DNA from: Purshia tridentata
Lineage: Eukaryota > Streptophyta > Magnoliopsida > Rosales > Rosaceae
Direction of reading: 5' to 3'
NCBI GenBank assembly: GCA_003254885.1
Contig: QANT01002305.1
Span: 1 to 64,000, forward strand
Length of the DNA stretch: 64,000 nt
Part shown: piece after piece, positions 24,301-45,542 of the stretch
How the letters are laid out: each line of letters opens with the position of its first letter
Numbering within the stretch: position 1 is the first letter of the stretch
Notes under the pieces: model-generated
Told to the model about the DNA's origin: nothing
The model's database searches: none
What the model saw: only the letters and a program-made list of their open reading frames with translations
Position numbers and translations under genes: made by a program

Positions 24301-26415
24301 TTATTTGTTGAAATTGCAAATAAGGTGGGTATACTTCATAATGTCGGTCTATTTCTATAATGCAATGACATTATAAATAAATATGCAGGAATTTTGTAAC
24401 ATACAGTGCAGCTAATCTAAAAGTTATATTAAATTTTTGTTTTGGTATAATCCATTTCCCACATTTTTTTTCTAGAAGAAACTGTATATTAATGTTCTTG
24501 TTTGCTATATATACAGGCCCTCTTCTGGCAGCAACAAAATTATTATGGTGTTGATTTGACGCCCTTGTATGGATCTGCATTTGGGGGATATTTTTCACAG
24601 GTATGTGCACATTTTTTTAATTTTTTGGAATTTAGTATGTCATTCTATTTTTGTTTTACAAGCTTATATTGCCTTCAACGGATAGTATGTTCGTTGTGAA
24701 TGGTTCTTGGAGCTATTGCTCTGGTTTTGTAACCATCAGTGGCATGTTTAGAGTAAACACTTGAGTACATTCCATGATGTTAGATTTTTGAAGAAAAGAG
24801 GAACTAATGATATACATTCTGCCTCAGTTTTCTGATTGAGAATAAAATGAACTCAATGGGACAAGCCAAATCAAATTTGACGTCACCTTGTGCATCTCCC
24901 ATTCTTCCTGATCTGGTTAACTCCTTCCATACTCTTCACTATTCAAAGTCTACATACCCTCTACGGCTCTACTCTAAGATTTTGATACCCCTCATTCCAT
25001 ACTAGATTGTTATGATTTTCAAAGATACCGAACTACTACTACTTTGTGGTGTTAGCTAAAATAAAATGTTTTCTGTTCTTATCATTTTATATTTGTAAAT
25101 TAAAAAAAAAAAAAAAAACAGGCTTCTCTTAAATGNGGCTTCTCTTAAATGAAAAAAAAATAAAAAAAAAATTGGATTCTTTATATGGTATTGAGATTTA
25201 TATTTTCTATTGCTTTGCATTTCTAAACCCCTTAGTTTTCTGTGGGCTGAAGTGCCATGATGAGTGATAAACACTCACAGGTTCTAGATTTTTGTGTGCT
25301 TAACATTTGATTGACTGTTATGGATCTTCTCACTTTTTTGGGCTGCTACAACTTGGTGATGTGCGTATTTATCCTGCTTTATTCTTCATACAGCCAGTGG
25401 TAGATGCTTTTGATCCAAGATTATTGGTGGCTCCTTCAATGTCCCACGTGATAGACTTCACCAAAATTAATGAAGAGAACTTGTATGAAATTGACATACC
25501 ATTACGATTTATAGCTGCTGTAGGCACTAGAGTGCATGGGTTAGCATGCTGGTTCGATGTGTTGTTTGATGGGAGGTAATCATCTGACTTAATCAATAAG
25601 GCATTCTTTGCATTTTCAGTGGGCTTGATCTCTTTAACTTGCAAATTTGTGGGTCCATAACTGCTTTCGAACTGCTTATTGACAGTACTGTACAAAGGTG
25701 GCTTACCACTGCGCCTGGTGCACCAACAACCCACTGGTACCAACTGCGTTGTGTTCTCTCTCAGCCAATTTATGTGATGGCAGGACAAGAGATAACTGGC
25801 CAACTCCACATGATTGCCCACAATGCTCAGAGTTACACCATAAATCTTACTTTGTCAGGTCAGTTTTGTCTACTTGTTTTTAATGCTGTGGATTGCTTTG
25901 CTGGTTCATGAACTAATTATGTTTCACTCTCCAGCTAAAATGTGGGGCCCTGGTGCTGAACAAGGAGGTATAATTCAGACATCATCATGTAAACTAGATC
26001 TCAAAGAGCCCTACTATAGAATGTCCCAACCCCAAGCCTATGCAGTAGCCCAAGATCAACCAACACATCAACAAATACAGACTCAGGTATGGGCTACTGT
26101 TGTAATCTGGACTTGTTCTGATTTATTTGAGTTAATGTTTCTTTGGTTGAGGCATAATGGTTTAATTAAATTAATCAGGACCTCTAGGAGCAAAAAAAGT
26201 AAAAATCTATGCATACCAGGTTTTGTCCTGCATTTTTTTCACATTTTTCTTGCCATTATTGCGACTGCCAGAACATACTGACTCGGTTCGTGTTGTTACA
26301 GGATATACCCATCCACTCCCAGGATTTAGAAGATCCGGAATTTATTCCACAACTATCACCAAGTTCAGGCGCAAAGATCTCACTGGCAGAATATACCAAA
26401 TCCAGGGTTATTTGA
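21362..26415 (+). CDS. PRMT4: Type I protein arginine methyltransferase 4 (CARM1 homologue)
   Basis: Nuclear/cytosolic enzyme that asymmetrically dimethylates arginines, including histone H3R17, using S-adenosylmethionine; in Arabidopsis it influences flowering through FLC. Fourteen coding exons: 21362-21568, 21973-22038, 22243-22345, 22561-22704, 22932-23035, 23297-23395, 23483-23552, 23831-23927, 24270-24324, 24517-24600, 25394-25575, 25686-25858, 25935-26086 and 26302-26415. Total 1650 nt, 549 aa, all phases consistent. N-terminal ~1-130 is the PH-like CARM1 domain. The SAM site is VVDVGAGSG (~190-199). The double-E loop is E262 (SEPMG) and E271. The THW loop is T419-W421. The length is close to Arabidopsis PRMT4a/b (528-535 aa). 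The serine run near residues 23-33 is family-like. The last exon tail is less conserved and could be spliced differently. Confidence 0.96.
23041..23296 (+). repeat. Tandem duplication inside PRMT4 intron 5
   Basis: Two adjacent copies of a 119-137 base unit beginning TTTGCTCTTTGATCGATTA (23041-23177 and 23178-23296). They are nearly identical apart from a contracted CTTT/TTTA microsatellite. The second copy supplies the functional 3' splice site; the equivalent end of the first copy lacks the AG. Confidence 0.9.
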
Positions 26416-27346
26416 CGAAAATTTATTTAAAGGGGATTCTCTGTTTGTAACATAGAACTGATTTATTTCTAGCAAGTGGTAGGGTTCTGCGTTAGTCCGC
26501 CACTTCCTGGTTCCTTAGTCTCTCCCTCCATTACGCGTTAGGGTTTACCCCTGTATATTAGACAAATCATTTGAGTGCAATTTCATCTTTGATTCAACAA
26601 ATTTATCAAATAAAACTTGGTATGCCACAAAAATATTTTCTAGGCGTAGGTATGGTTCACCAGAAGACAGGGCTACAGTACGCTACCCAGCTGATTATGT
26701 CAAAAGGAAATCTTTGAAATTCAAAGACGACCCTAATGGCTCCAACTGTTTAAAGTCATCTTCAGTTCTTAATTTTTTAACAATGAGGTCAAGGCATTGA
26801 TCTTGCAAAGCCCATATTACTATCTGGTGAAATTATAACACGCAAATTTGCATAGATTTGCAACACCTCATCAACATGCTGTGGATGATGCTTTTTTGTG
26901 TGTGCAAGTAACAGCTTAAAAATTAGGGCTAATTACAACTACACGTTTGAAGTTTGTGGTGATTCAATAATTTCAATTTGCATCTTATTTTTTAATTTTT
27001 TTAAATTTAGTACCTAAAGTCTTAATTTTGATATAATTAACTTACTCTCAAATAAGATATGACTGCACGCATGGAGTCCACCATAACGTAGATTATTATT
27101 GGTTGTTATTTTCGTCAAAATCTCCAACTGATGCTGTACAAGTATAAATGATGCGCTAGGCATATACTGTACAAATCCACTTGTGCTGCTCAACCCAAAA
27201 ATTAAAGTTCAAGTCCATCTTCTAAACTCAGTTGTGACAGGAATGGATTGGAGTAATATGGTACCGGAATCCAATCCTATATCGAGAACAATCAACTTGA
27301 TGTGAACAATTGTTTTTCAAGTTATAGTGGGAACCTCTTTCAGCTC
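26416..27346. other. Convergent 3' regions of PRMT4 and IleRS
   Basis: No gene is seen. The first few hundred bases probably include the PRMT4 3' UTR. From about 26930 the sequence resembles non-coding repeat DNA starting AGGGCTAATTACAAC, but no matching opposite end was found, so I do not call an element. Confidence 0.5.
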
Positions 27347-39234
<11,888 letters not shown>

Positions 39235-40772
39235 TGTGGTTTGTCGGGGTTGGAACGTGAAGGAGGAGTTTGTGGCGAAGTATTTGAAGCTCATTGGAAG
39301 AGCTCCTCCATAATCTTCATTTGGGGACTGTTGGCAAAAAGAGGGAAAATACCATGCGGATAAAATGAACCAAATGGTCCGAAACCTCCCAGCCTTTTGT
39401 TTATTTGATCCGACCCGTAAAAACGGGTCGGTGTCGACCCTTTTAAAATTTGCTTTATTAAGGGGGTATTATTTCTACTTTCAATTTTTTTTTGGCCAGA
39501 TTTCTACTTTTATTTTTTAAATATGAAAATTTAGTGATAACTCATAGTAAAAGAAAAACTTACATACAATGAATATACTTCTTACAATAAATAATCACAT
39601 AATTAGCATGTAAAAAAATATAACGAAGGTATAAGTATAATTTATTCTTAAAATAATGAGGAACATTAAGACATGACAATCCACCACGCCTTCATGCTCA
39701 ACATCCTCATTTACTCATCTCATCGATACAAGCCTAACTAATCGTATATACCTATTAGTGTTCATGAGTCTTAGTTCAAATGGCATGGGATGAGTGAGAT
39801 GTGGGTAGGATGCTTACATTCAAACCTCTTTATAAATGAGAAAGATGAGTATACATAAGCATGAGAATTTGAGTCATTGTGGTCAAATGCAATGCAAGAA
39901 ACAAAAAAAACTCGTGCAACAAAAGTATGTCTTAACCAGTACTAGTAGAGAGAAAAAAAGGAAAAAAATTAACTAGTAAAGAGTGAGAACTTTCAAGAAT
40001 TCTTACATGCTGTGATGGGTTGGGTTTTGAATCTTTTGATCAATACATTCACGTACAGTGTTTCAATATGTGAATGAGCAGATGGTGGTATATTATATAT
40101 AGAGAGAGATTCTTCTTTTGATTGGGAAATGGACGTAACCTTTTGTCAACTATGCGATGAAACTAAAACCGAAAAGGAAAAATAAATTGAAACTTGGAGT
40201 GCAAGGCTCTTTCTAAGCCTGCCATGTACTTGGGGTGCAAGGCTCCCAGATATATTTGTCTGTAATTGATCTATTTGTATTTGGTCAGCAATGACTTGAT
40301 CGGGACCTAAATAGTTTAATTATTACTTCTAACAAATCAAACCAACTAAGACAATGTAGGAAAATTGTCAACAAGTTTTATGCACAATTTTATTGTGTAG
40401 GGTCTGAAAATTTAAGAAACATTATAGAGAATGAGTAAAGCGATAAAGCCAGTTGAGAATGGACTGAGACCAGCTCGCCCATTTACACCTTATTCAAATG
40501 AGTAAGGAAAGATTTTGTTGACTTTGAATCTGTTGGCTAGATAAGAATTCTGTAACAGAGTATGTAAGTGTTGGGGACAACTGAATTAAAACTCATGGAG
40601 AAGCTTCAATATGTAAGTTACATTTCATAAATATTACAGCGCAGATACCTACTAAAATAAATGAGAATTACTGCAATTTAACAACCACCAGTGATAGGCC
40701 TATACTGAATCTTTACACCATCAAAACTGGGCTAACAACCAATAGCAAAAGGAAAAAGTAGACCTAGTATGT
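39235..40772. other. Intergenic region upstream of IleRS
   Basis: No gene is seen. It includes the IleRS leader (39235 to about 39330), a short perfect hairpin GACCCGTAAAAACGGGTC at about 39412-39429, AT-rich filler, and the 3' UTR of the minus-strand Toc159-like gene. Confidence 0.6.
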
Positions 40773-43262
40773 TCACTTTTGAACACCAAATTTTGGACAG
40801 AAAATCCCAAAGATTGAAACTGCAATTGAAAGAATGCCAACAAGTGCGTTTTGGAGTTTGTCCGAGCTGCTCGTCCTTATAGCAATCTTCCCCCTTTGCT
40901 TGTTGTTCAATACAACATGAACAGCCATTTTAGAACTTCCAACAGAGAACAGAGACAGTATGTCAGTTGTTAGAACAAGACCACCACTCAACTTCATCAG
41001 CGACAGACCCAAGCTGGTTCGGTTCTGCTCTGCAGTGAAATTCTCCTTGAGACGGACTTCTATTTTGGCCCCATATGGTGTATCACCTTCAAATTGCACA
41101 GCTCCAGCACTTCCAGCCAGAACCAAGTGCTTCCCAATAGCAATCTGATCTTCAATCTTGAGTCCGGTGGCCACATTCTCAACTAAGAGAGTTACTCCAG
41201 CTGTTGTTCTGTTTATTTTGAAATTTTTCACTTTAGTATCACCCCTAAAAATGTATTCATGGGCCACATCAGAAATTGGTGTGATCAATTCAAGGAAATC
41301 AGTATACAGTGCATATTCATATTTATCACCCTTAGCAACTTCAGATAAATCACCATTACCCAAATATAGTGTCTCCTGAATTGGATCTGGCTGTGTATAT
41401 GTTGTAGAGTCCATCATCTGATTTCCATTTCCCTCAACACCAAAATCAATTCCCGAATGGATTCCTCTTTCCTGAGTCCCGAAACTTCCACTAATATCAA
41501 CACCATTCCTTTTGCTATTTAGGCAATGCATAATGGATTCTTCTGCCATATACTGGGCTTTCTCCTCTGCTCCCCATTCATTAATGTTCAATTCCACAGA
41601 ATTTGGTTCATTGATCTCTTCATTGAACTCTGCAGCACCAAGACAATCATTTTCAACCCTTTCAGCTTGAATAGAATCACCATTTTGACCTATAACAAAG
41701 CTATTTAACTCTGAACCCTCAACATCCTTTACCTCTACAGCAGGTTCAGACTGTTTAATGACCAAGGAGTCTTTCCCCATGGCTGGCTTGCATTCTTCTC
41801 CTTCTTCAACCTCAAAGATCATCACTTTATGTGCGACACTAATCTTTTCCAGGTGCAGACCCAAGTAGGTTTTTCCTTGTTCTTGTTCTTGCTCTATAGG
41901 AAAATCCTTCTCCTTGAAAGGTGCATCCACATTGGCTCCATATGCTGTATCACCTTGAAATTGCACAGCAGTAATACCAGCATTCCCTGCCGAAACTAAG
42001 CGCTTCCCAATAGCTATTTGATCATCAATCTTGAGTCCAGTGGCCACATTCTCACCTAAGAGAGTTACAGATACCGAACTTAGTGTGATTGATTTAAGAA
42101 AATCACTACACAGTGCACTTTCGGATTTATTACCCTCAGTAACTTCAGATGAATCACAACTTTCCAAATACACAGTCTCCTGAATTGGGTTTGGCTGTGC
42201 ATATACTGCGAAGTCCATCATCTGGCTTTGGTTGCCCTCAACACACAATTGAATTCCCGAATGGCTTCCTCTTTCCAATTTCTCAAAACTTCCGCTAATA
42301 TCACCACCATACCTTTTGCTATTTGAGCAATGCACAAAGGATTCTTCTGCCACATACTTGGCTTTCTTCCCTCCTTCCAATACATTACTGTTCAACTCCA
42401 CAGAAATTGGTTCATTGGTCTCTGCAGTAGCAAGACCATTACCTTCAATCCATTCAGCTTCAACAGAATCCCCATTTTGACCTTCAATAAAGTTATCAAA
42501 ATCTGAACCCTCAACACCCTTTACCCCAATGGCAGGTTCATACTGTTTAACAACCAAGGACTCTTTCCACTTCACTGACTCTTCTTCTTCTCCTTCTTCA
42601 ACCTCAAAAACCTTAACTCTAGGTACATTACTATGCTTCTCCACAAACCCATTACCAGGAACCTTACTGGGACCCAAAAACTCACCATCTTCCACTTCAC
42701 TCACAACCTCATCATTATCATCACTCTCCCATGACAACTGTGCAATGGGCATAACCGGGTCGGTAATCGGATCACCCACCAAAACATTTTCAACAACGGG
42801 TTCATATTCATCCGGGTTAGCCACAGAAGGCCAAGAAAGCTCGTATCTTTCAACAAAACCACTCTCTTGAAAAGCATCCCCATCTGGGTCTGCCACCAAT
42901 GGCCTCACCGATGCCGTTTCAAACTCCTCCCCACTCACAAAGGCCTCAGACTCGGACCCACTCTCACAACCAACACTAATATCACTACTATTACTACTGC
43001 TACCACTCAATTTATGACAGTCGGAGTCAAAATCAGAATCATCATCATCAGGAGTAGGAGGAGCTCGGATAGGAAGAGAACCTGAGAATGAATATGAGCT
43101 CGAAAGAGCACGCTCAGGTGGATTGCACGCTTGGGCGGGTCCGGTGGTCCCTTGTGTTGCAGAAAGACGGACATAAGGCTTTGAGTCCATAGATTCAAGC
43201 TTTCGTTTACTTCCAAAAAGCAAGGAAAGACACAGCAGAGTGTTGCCAAAGCCAAAACTCAA
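40773..43262 (-). CDS. Toc159-derived protein lacking the GTPase domain, internally duplicated
   Basis: One uninterrupted reading frame of 829 aa. The C-terminus (~665-829) aligns by eye to the end of the membrane (M) domain of Toc159-family chloroplast import receptors: ENVATGLKIEDQIAIGK, VQFEGDTPYGAKIEVRLKE, LGLSLMK, LNNKQRGKIAIRTSSSDKLQ and a hydrophobic tail (~807-820). The N-terminal half is acidic and serine-rich like the Toc159 A-domain, with a PIRAPPTPDDDDSDFDSD block (64-81). No P-loop (GKxGxGKS) or other GTPase motif exists, and most of the M domain is absent. Residues ~217-478 and ~481-757 are two copies of one unit. Each runs from (K)VFEVEEGEE through GQNGDS, AEES, DISGSF, QMMD and PIQET to an ENVATGLK M-domain piece. 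ATG 43262 is the first start; M25 (MDSKPYVRL), the usual Toc159-like beginning, may be the real one. The intact frame suggests a maintained gene, but a young non-functional copy is possible. Confidence 0.82.
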   Translation of the reverse strand: MSFGFGNTLLCLSLLFGSKRKLESMDSKPYVRLSATQGTTGPAQACNPPERALSSSYSFSGSLPIRAPPTPDDDDSDFDSDCHKLSGSSSNSSDISVGCESGSESEAFVSGEEFETASVRPLVADPDGDAFQESGFVERYELSWPSVANPDEYEPVVENVLVGDPITDPVMPIAQLSWESDDNDEVVSEVEDGEFLGPSKVPGNGFVEKHSNVPRVKVFEVEEGEEEESVKWKESLVVKQYEPAIGVKGVEGSDFDNFIEGQNGDSVEAEWIEGNGLATAETNEPISVELNSNVLEGGKKAKYVAEESFVHCSNSKRYGGDISGSFEKLERGSHSGIQLCVEGNQSQMMDFAVYAQPNPIQETVYLESCDSSEVTEGNKSESALCSDFLKSITLSSVSVTLLGENVATGLKIDDQIAIGKRLVSAGNAGITAVQFQGDTAYGANVDAPFKEKDFPIEQEQEQGKTYLGLHLEKISVAHKVMIFEVEEGEECKPAMGKDSLVIKQSEPAVEVKDVEGSELNSFVIGQNGDSIQAERVENDCLGAAEFNEEINEPNSVELNINEWGAEEKAQYMAEESIMHCLNSKRNGVDISGSFGTQERGIHSGIDFGVEGNGNQMMDSTTYTQPDPIQETLYLGNGDLSEVAKGDKYEYALYTDFLELITPISDVAHEYIFRGDTKVKNFKINRTTAGVTLLVENVATGLKIEDQIAIGKHLVLAGSAGAVQFEGDTPYGAKIEVRLKENFTAEQNRTSLGLSLMKLSGGLVLTTDILSLFSVGSSKMAVHVVLNNKQRGKIAIRTSSSDKLQNALVGILSIAVSIFGIFCPKFGVQK
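40992..42614 (-). repeat. Two-copy internal duplication in the Toc159-like gene
   Basis: Copy 1 is about 41829-42614 (residues 217-478) and copy 2 about 40992-41822 (residues 481-757). Corresponding blocks in order are FEVEEGEE, QxEPA, VEGS, IGQNGDS, ELN, AEES, C-NSKR, DISGSF, RG-HSGI, QMMD, QP-PIQET-YL, ENVATGLKI-DQIAIGK and GDT-YGA. Copy 2 retains an additional M-domain segment (FRGDTKVKNFKINRTTAG) that copy 1 lacks. Confidence 0.88.
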
Positions 43263-43319
43263 AAAGGTTTGTTTGTTGAGTTCCAGTTCTGAATGATTAA
43301 GTCTGTTTGTTTGTTTTTT

Positions 43320-43516
43320 TTTTTAATCTTCTCGACGACTNTTTTTTTTTTTTTTTTAATCTTCTCGACGACTTCTATGTTTTGGCGAAGTGGGTTGGCG
43401 GCGGCCAACTCAAAATCTAATACATTGATTTTATTTTTTAATCTTCTCGACGACTTCTATGTTTTGGCGAAGTGGGTTAGCGGCGGCCAACTCAAAATCT
43501 AATACATTGATTTTTT
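43320..43516. repeat. Tandem ~82-base repeat next to an ambiguous base
   Basis: Two full copies (about 43358-43439 and 43440-43516) of a unit with TAATCTTCTCGACGACTTC, GGCGAAGTGGGTT and GGCGGCCAACTC. They are preceded by a truncated copy (43324-43340) that stops at the unknown base n43341. The repeat lies 60-250 bases upstream of the Toc159-like start. Confidence 0.9.
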
Positions 43517-43911
43517 CACTGAATAATAATACACATTTATGGGAATCCACCTTCGGCTGACTTTGTTAAGGTTTTTTGATTGATCAAATATTCTAGAACG
43601 TGTCTCATCAATAAGTTTACTTGTCATAAATGACGGGAAACATTTGAGAGTTAGCGTTAAAAATATTGAGATTACAAATTAACTACAAAATGCGTTGTGC
43701 TACACTGCTACTGCTACATAAGGGACTAAAGTAGATTCAGAATCCAAACTTCACTCGGATTGAAGTAATGGAGATTCTAAATTACTAGGTATCAAATAAA
43801 TAGTTTTCTAAGAATTGATTAGTAATTATTATAAACCAAACACTAAATTACGCACATTGTTGTTCGGCTTCAAAATAACCACTGGGCATCCATCATGGTT
43901 GAAGTTATTAT
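43517..43911. other. Intergenic region between Toc159-like gene and U2 snRNA
   Basis: I see no gene here. The U2 3' box lies at its right edge. Confidence 0.6.
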
Positions 43912-43925
43912 TTGGACTAGATTTG
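43912..43925 (-). terminator. Plant U-snRNA 3' box of U2 copy 1
   Basis: The minus strand reads CAAATCTAGTCCAA two bases after the RNA 3' end. It matches the plant snRNA 3'-end signal CA(N3-10)AGTNNAA exactly. Confidence 0.8.
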
Positions 43926-43927
43926 GT

Positions 43928-44118
43928 GGGGTGCGCCAAGCCCAAGCTGTAGTGCAACGCTTGGAAGACGATTGAGAACCCTAGTAGCAAGCTACTGTAA
44001 TGGGATCTCCCCTAAAGAAATTAATTTAATATCGTGTGACCCTTGGGCCACATATCAGATATTAAACTGATAAGAACAGATACTACACTTGATCTTAGCC
44101 AAAAGGCCGAGAAAGGGA
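43928..44118 (-). ncRNA. U2 spliceosomal snRNA (copy 1)
   Basis: The minus strand carries a full-length U2 snRNA. It starts ATCCCTTTCTCGGCC (canonical ATACCTTTCTCGG, differing at base 3), continues TTTTGGCTAAGATCAAGTG, then the branch-site pairing sequence GTAGTA, stem IIa (TTATCAGTTTAATATCTGAT), and ends GGGCTTGGCGCACCCC like plant U2. Length is about 191 nt (plants about 196). The promoter has an upstream sequence element and a TATA box with 34 bases between them, the RNA polymerase II spacing, and a 3' box follows the gene. The likely Sm site reads AATTTCTTTAG, a slight departure from consensus. Probably functional. Confidence 0.93.
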
Positions 44119-44144
44119 TGTTTTGTTTTAGAGGTTCGATTTCT

Positions 44145-44196
44145 ATTTTATACAGCTATTTGCTTCCGCGCTTCTTACACGAAGCCGATGTGGGGT
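44145..44196 (-). promoter_or_regulatory. Pol II-type U-snRNA promoter (USE + TATA) of U2 copy 1
   Basis: USE-like ACCCCACATCGG occupies about 44185-44196 (consensus RTCCCACATCG, one mismatch). TATAAAA occupies 44145-44151, about 27 bases before the RNA start. The 34-base gap between them is the plant Pol II spacing; Pol III snRNA genes have about 10 bases less. Confidence 0.85.
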
Positions 44197-45273
44197 TTGA
44201 AACGCATGCAGATGGCCAAAAAGTGATACGATGGGTGAGTGCAGAGCTTTACCTTTTGAGTTTATTCTTAAACCTTCGATGCCAACTCAACTTTTCAATC
44301 AAAGCTTTGGCTAGTTGTCTACTACTTCAAGGTACATGAATTCTGCAAGAATTTGTTAGTGTACAAAGTGAGATTTTATTTGAACGCAAAATACTTTTTG
44401 CATCCACCTTGAAAATAAGATTTCTGTGCTACCTTTCAAACTAGAATAAATTTTTTAAGAAAAAAATTGGCCATGATAGCTATAGTAGATCATCACAATC
44501 CTGAGCATGACAAAATTTCACATAACAATTTGGTGCTAGTCATGAGGTTCACTCTTTAAGTCCAAAAGACAAATAGTAGAGGTCCTACAGGAGCATAAAA
44601 TTTCTCTTAAAAATGTGTTAGGAATCTTACCTTTAAAGAATCTTTATTTTTACCTACCAAATGTGCTCACGTGTCTTGTATGTAAGAATTCTACTTATCT
44701 ATATGGTAGATTCCTCCCCTCATGTATAAATAAAGTCATTGCCAAGAAGCAAGGCAAATGATACTGTATCAAAGTACTATTGTTTATGCTTGTTAATTTT
44801 TCTAATTCCCTCATTTCCTCAAAGTGGCACTATGAAAAAGTTGATACCAATTGCTTCATGGGATGAAATTTCACTTGATGTATGGATTATCTTAGGTGTT
44901 TCCTTAATGTTTTTAATATTACAACCATTATGTTGTGGTCGAACTCTTCTCATATGACGAAATTTGGTTGATGGATTGATTGCTTCATGTGCTTTCTTAA
45001 CTTTCCTTAATATATTAACAATAATATTATTGTTAATTTTAATGTAGTGGTCAAACTCCTTTCATGTAATGCCATGTAATGTTTGGACAGTTAGGTGTGT
45101 AGTGTTCAAATTCTCATCTAGTCAATACTTTTTAAGGCTTACAAAAGTGGACTAAAATGATACAAAAAATTAATCATGAACATAATTGGACCATAGTTGT
45201 AACTCAGAATATAATTTGTGCTAATATCTAATTAACTATGATCTGGTTGAGTACACCAAGCCAAGTATTAATA
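44197..45273. other. Spacer between the two U2 units
   Basis: No gene is seen. It contains a perfect 22-base palindrome of TTAACAATAAT and its complement at 45015-45036. The short ORFs here show no family resemblance. Confidence 0.6.
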
Positions 45274-45289
45274 TTGAACTAGATTTAGC

Positions 45290-45464
45290 GAACGCACAAG
45301 CACATGCAGCAGTGCAATGCTTGGTCAACGCCCAAAGGTCCCAGTAGCAATAAATATACTCAAGCCTCCTCTAAAGAAATTAACCATTATGGACCCACGT
45401 ATCAGATATTCAACCGATAAAAACAGATACTCCACTTGATCTTAGCCAAAAGGCCGAAAAAGAT
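45290..45464 (-). ncRNA. Divergent U2 snRNA unit (copy 2, probable pseudogene or variant)
   Basis: A second U2-like sequence on the same strand, about 1.35 kb upstream of copy 1. It starts ATCTTTTTCGGCC and keeps TTTTGGCTAAGATCAAGTG, but the branch-site pairing box is GGAGTA instead of GTAGTA. Stem IIa has changes (TCGGTTGAATATCTGATA), and the 3' half is considerably diverged and shorter. The promoter is well kept: perfect USE AATCCCACATCG (45532-45542), TATAAAG (45492-45498) with the same 34-base spacing, and a 3'-box-like AGTTCAA at 45274-45280. It may therefore still be transcribed, but the RNA probably does not work as normal U2. The 3' end position is approximate. Confidence 0.8.
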
Positions 45465-45491
45465 TTACTTTGTTCTTGGCTTCGCTTCCTT

Positions 45492-45542
45492 CTTTATACA
45501 GCTATTTGCTTCCGCACTTCTTACATGCAAGCGATGTGGGAT
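45492..45542 (-). promoter_or_regulatory. USE + TATA promoter of U2 copy 2
   Basis: The USE (RTCCCACATCG, exact) at 45532-45542 and TATAAAG at 45492-45498 match the copy 1 layout. The sequence between them (GAAGTGCGGAAGCAAATAG) is also shared with copy 1, so the promoter was duplicated together with the gene. Confidence 0.85.

Noticed and set aside
26930-27200. Possible MITE beginning AGGGCTAATTACAAC
   Set aside because: No complementary opposite end or target duplication could be found.
44043-44339. 98-codon plus-strand ORF over U2 copy 1
   Set aside because: It is the antisense of the U2 snRNA and its promoter.
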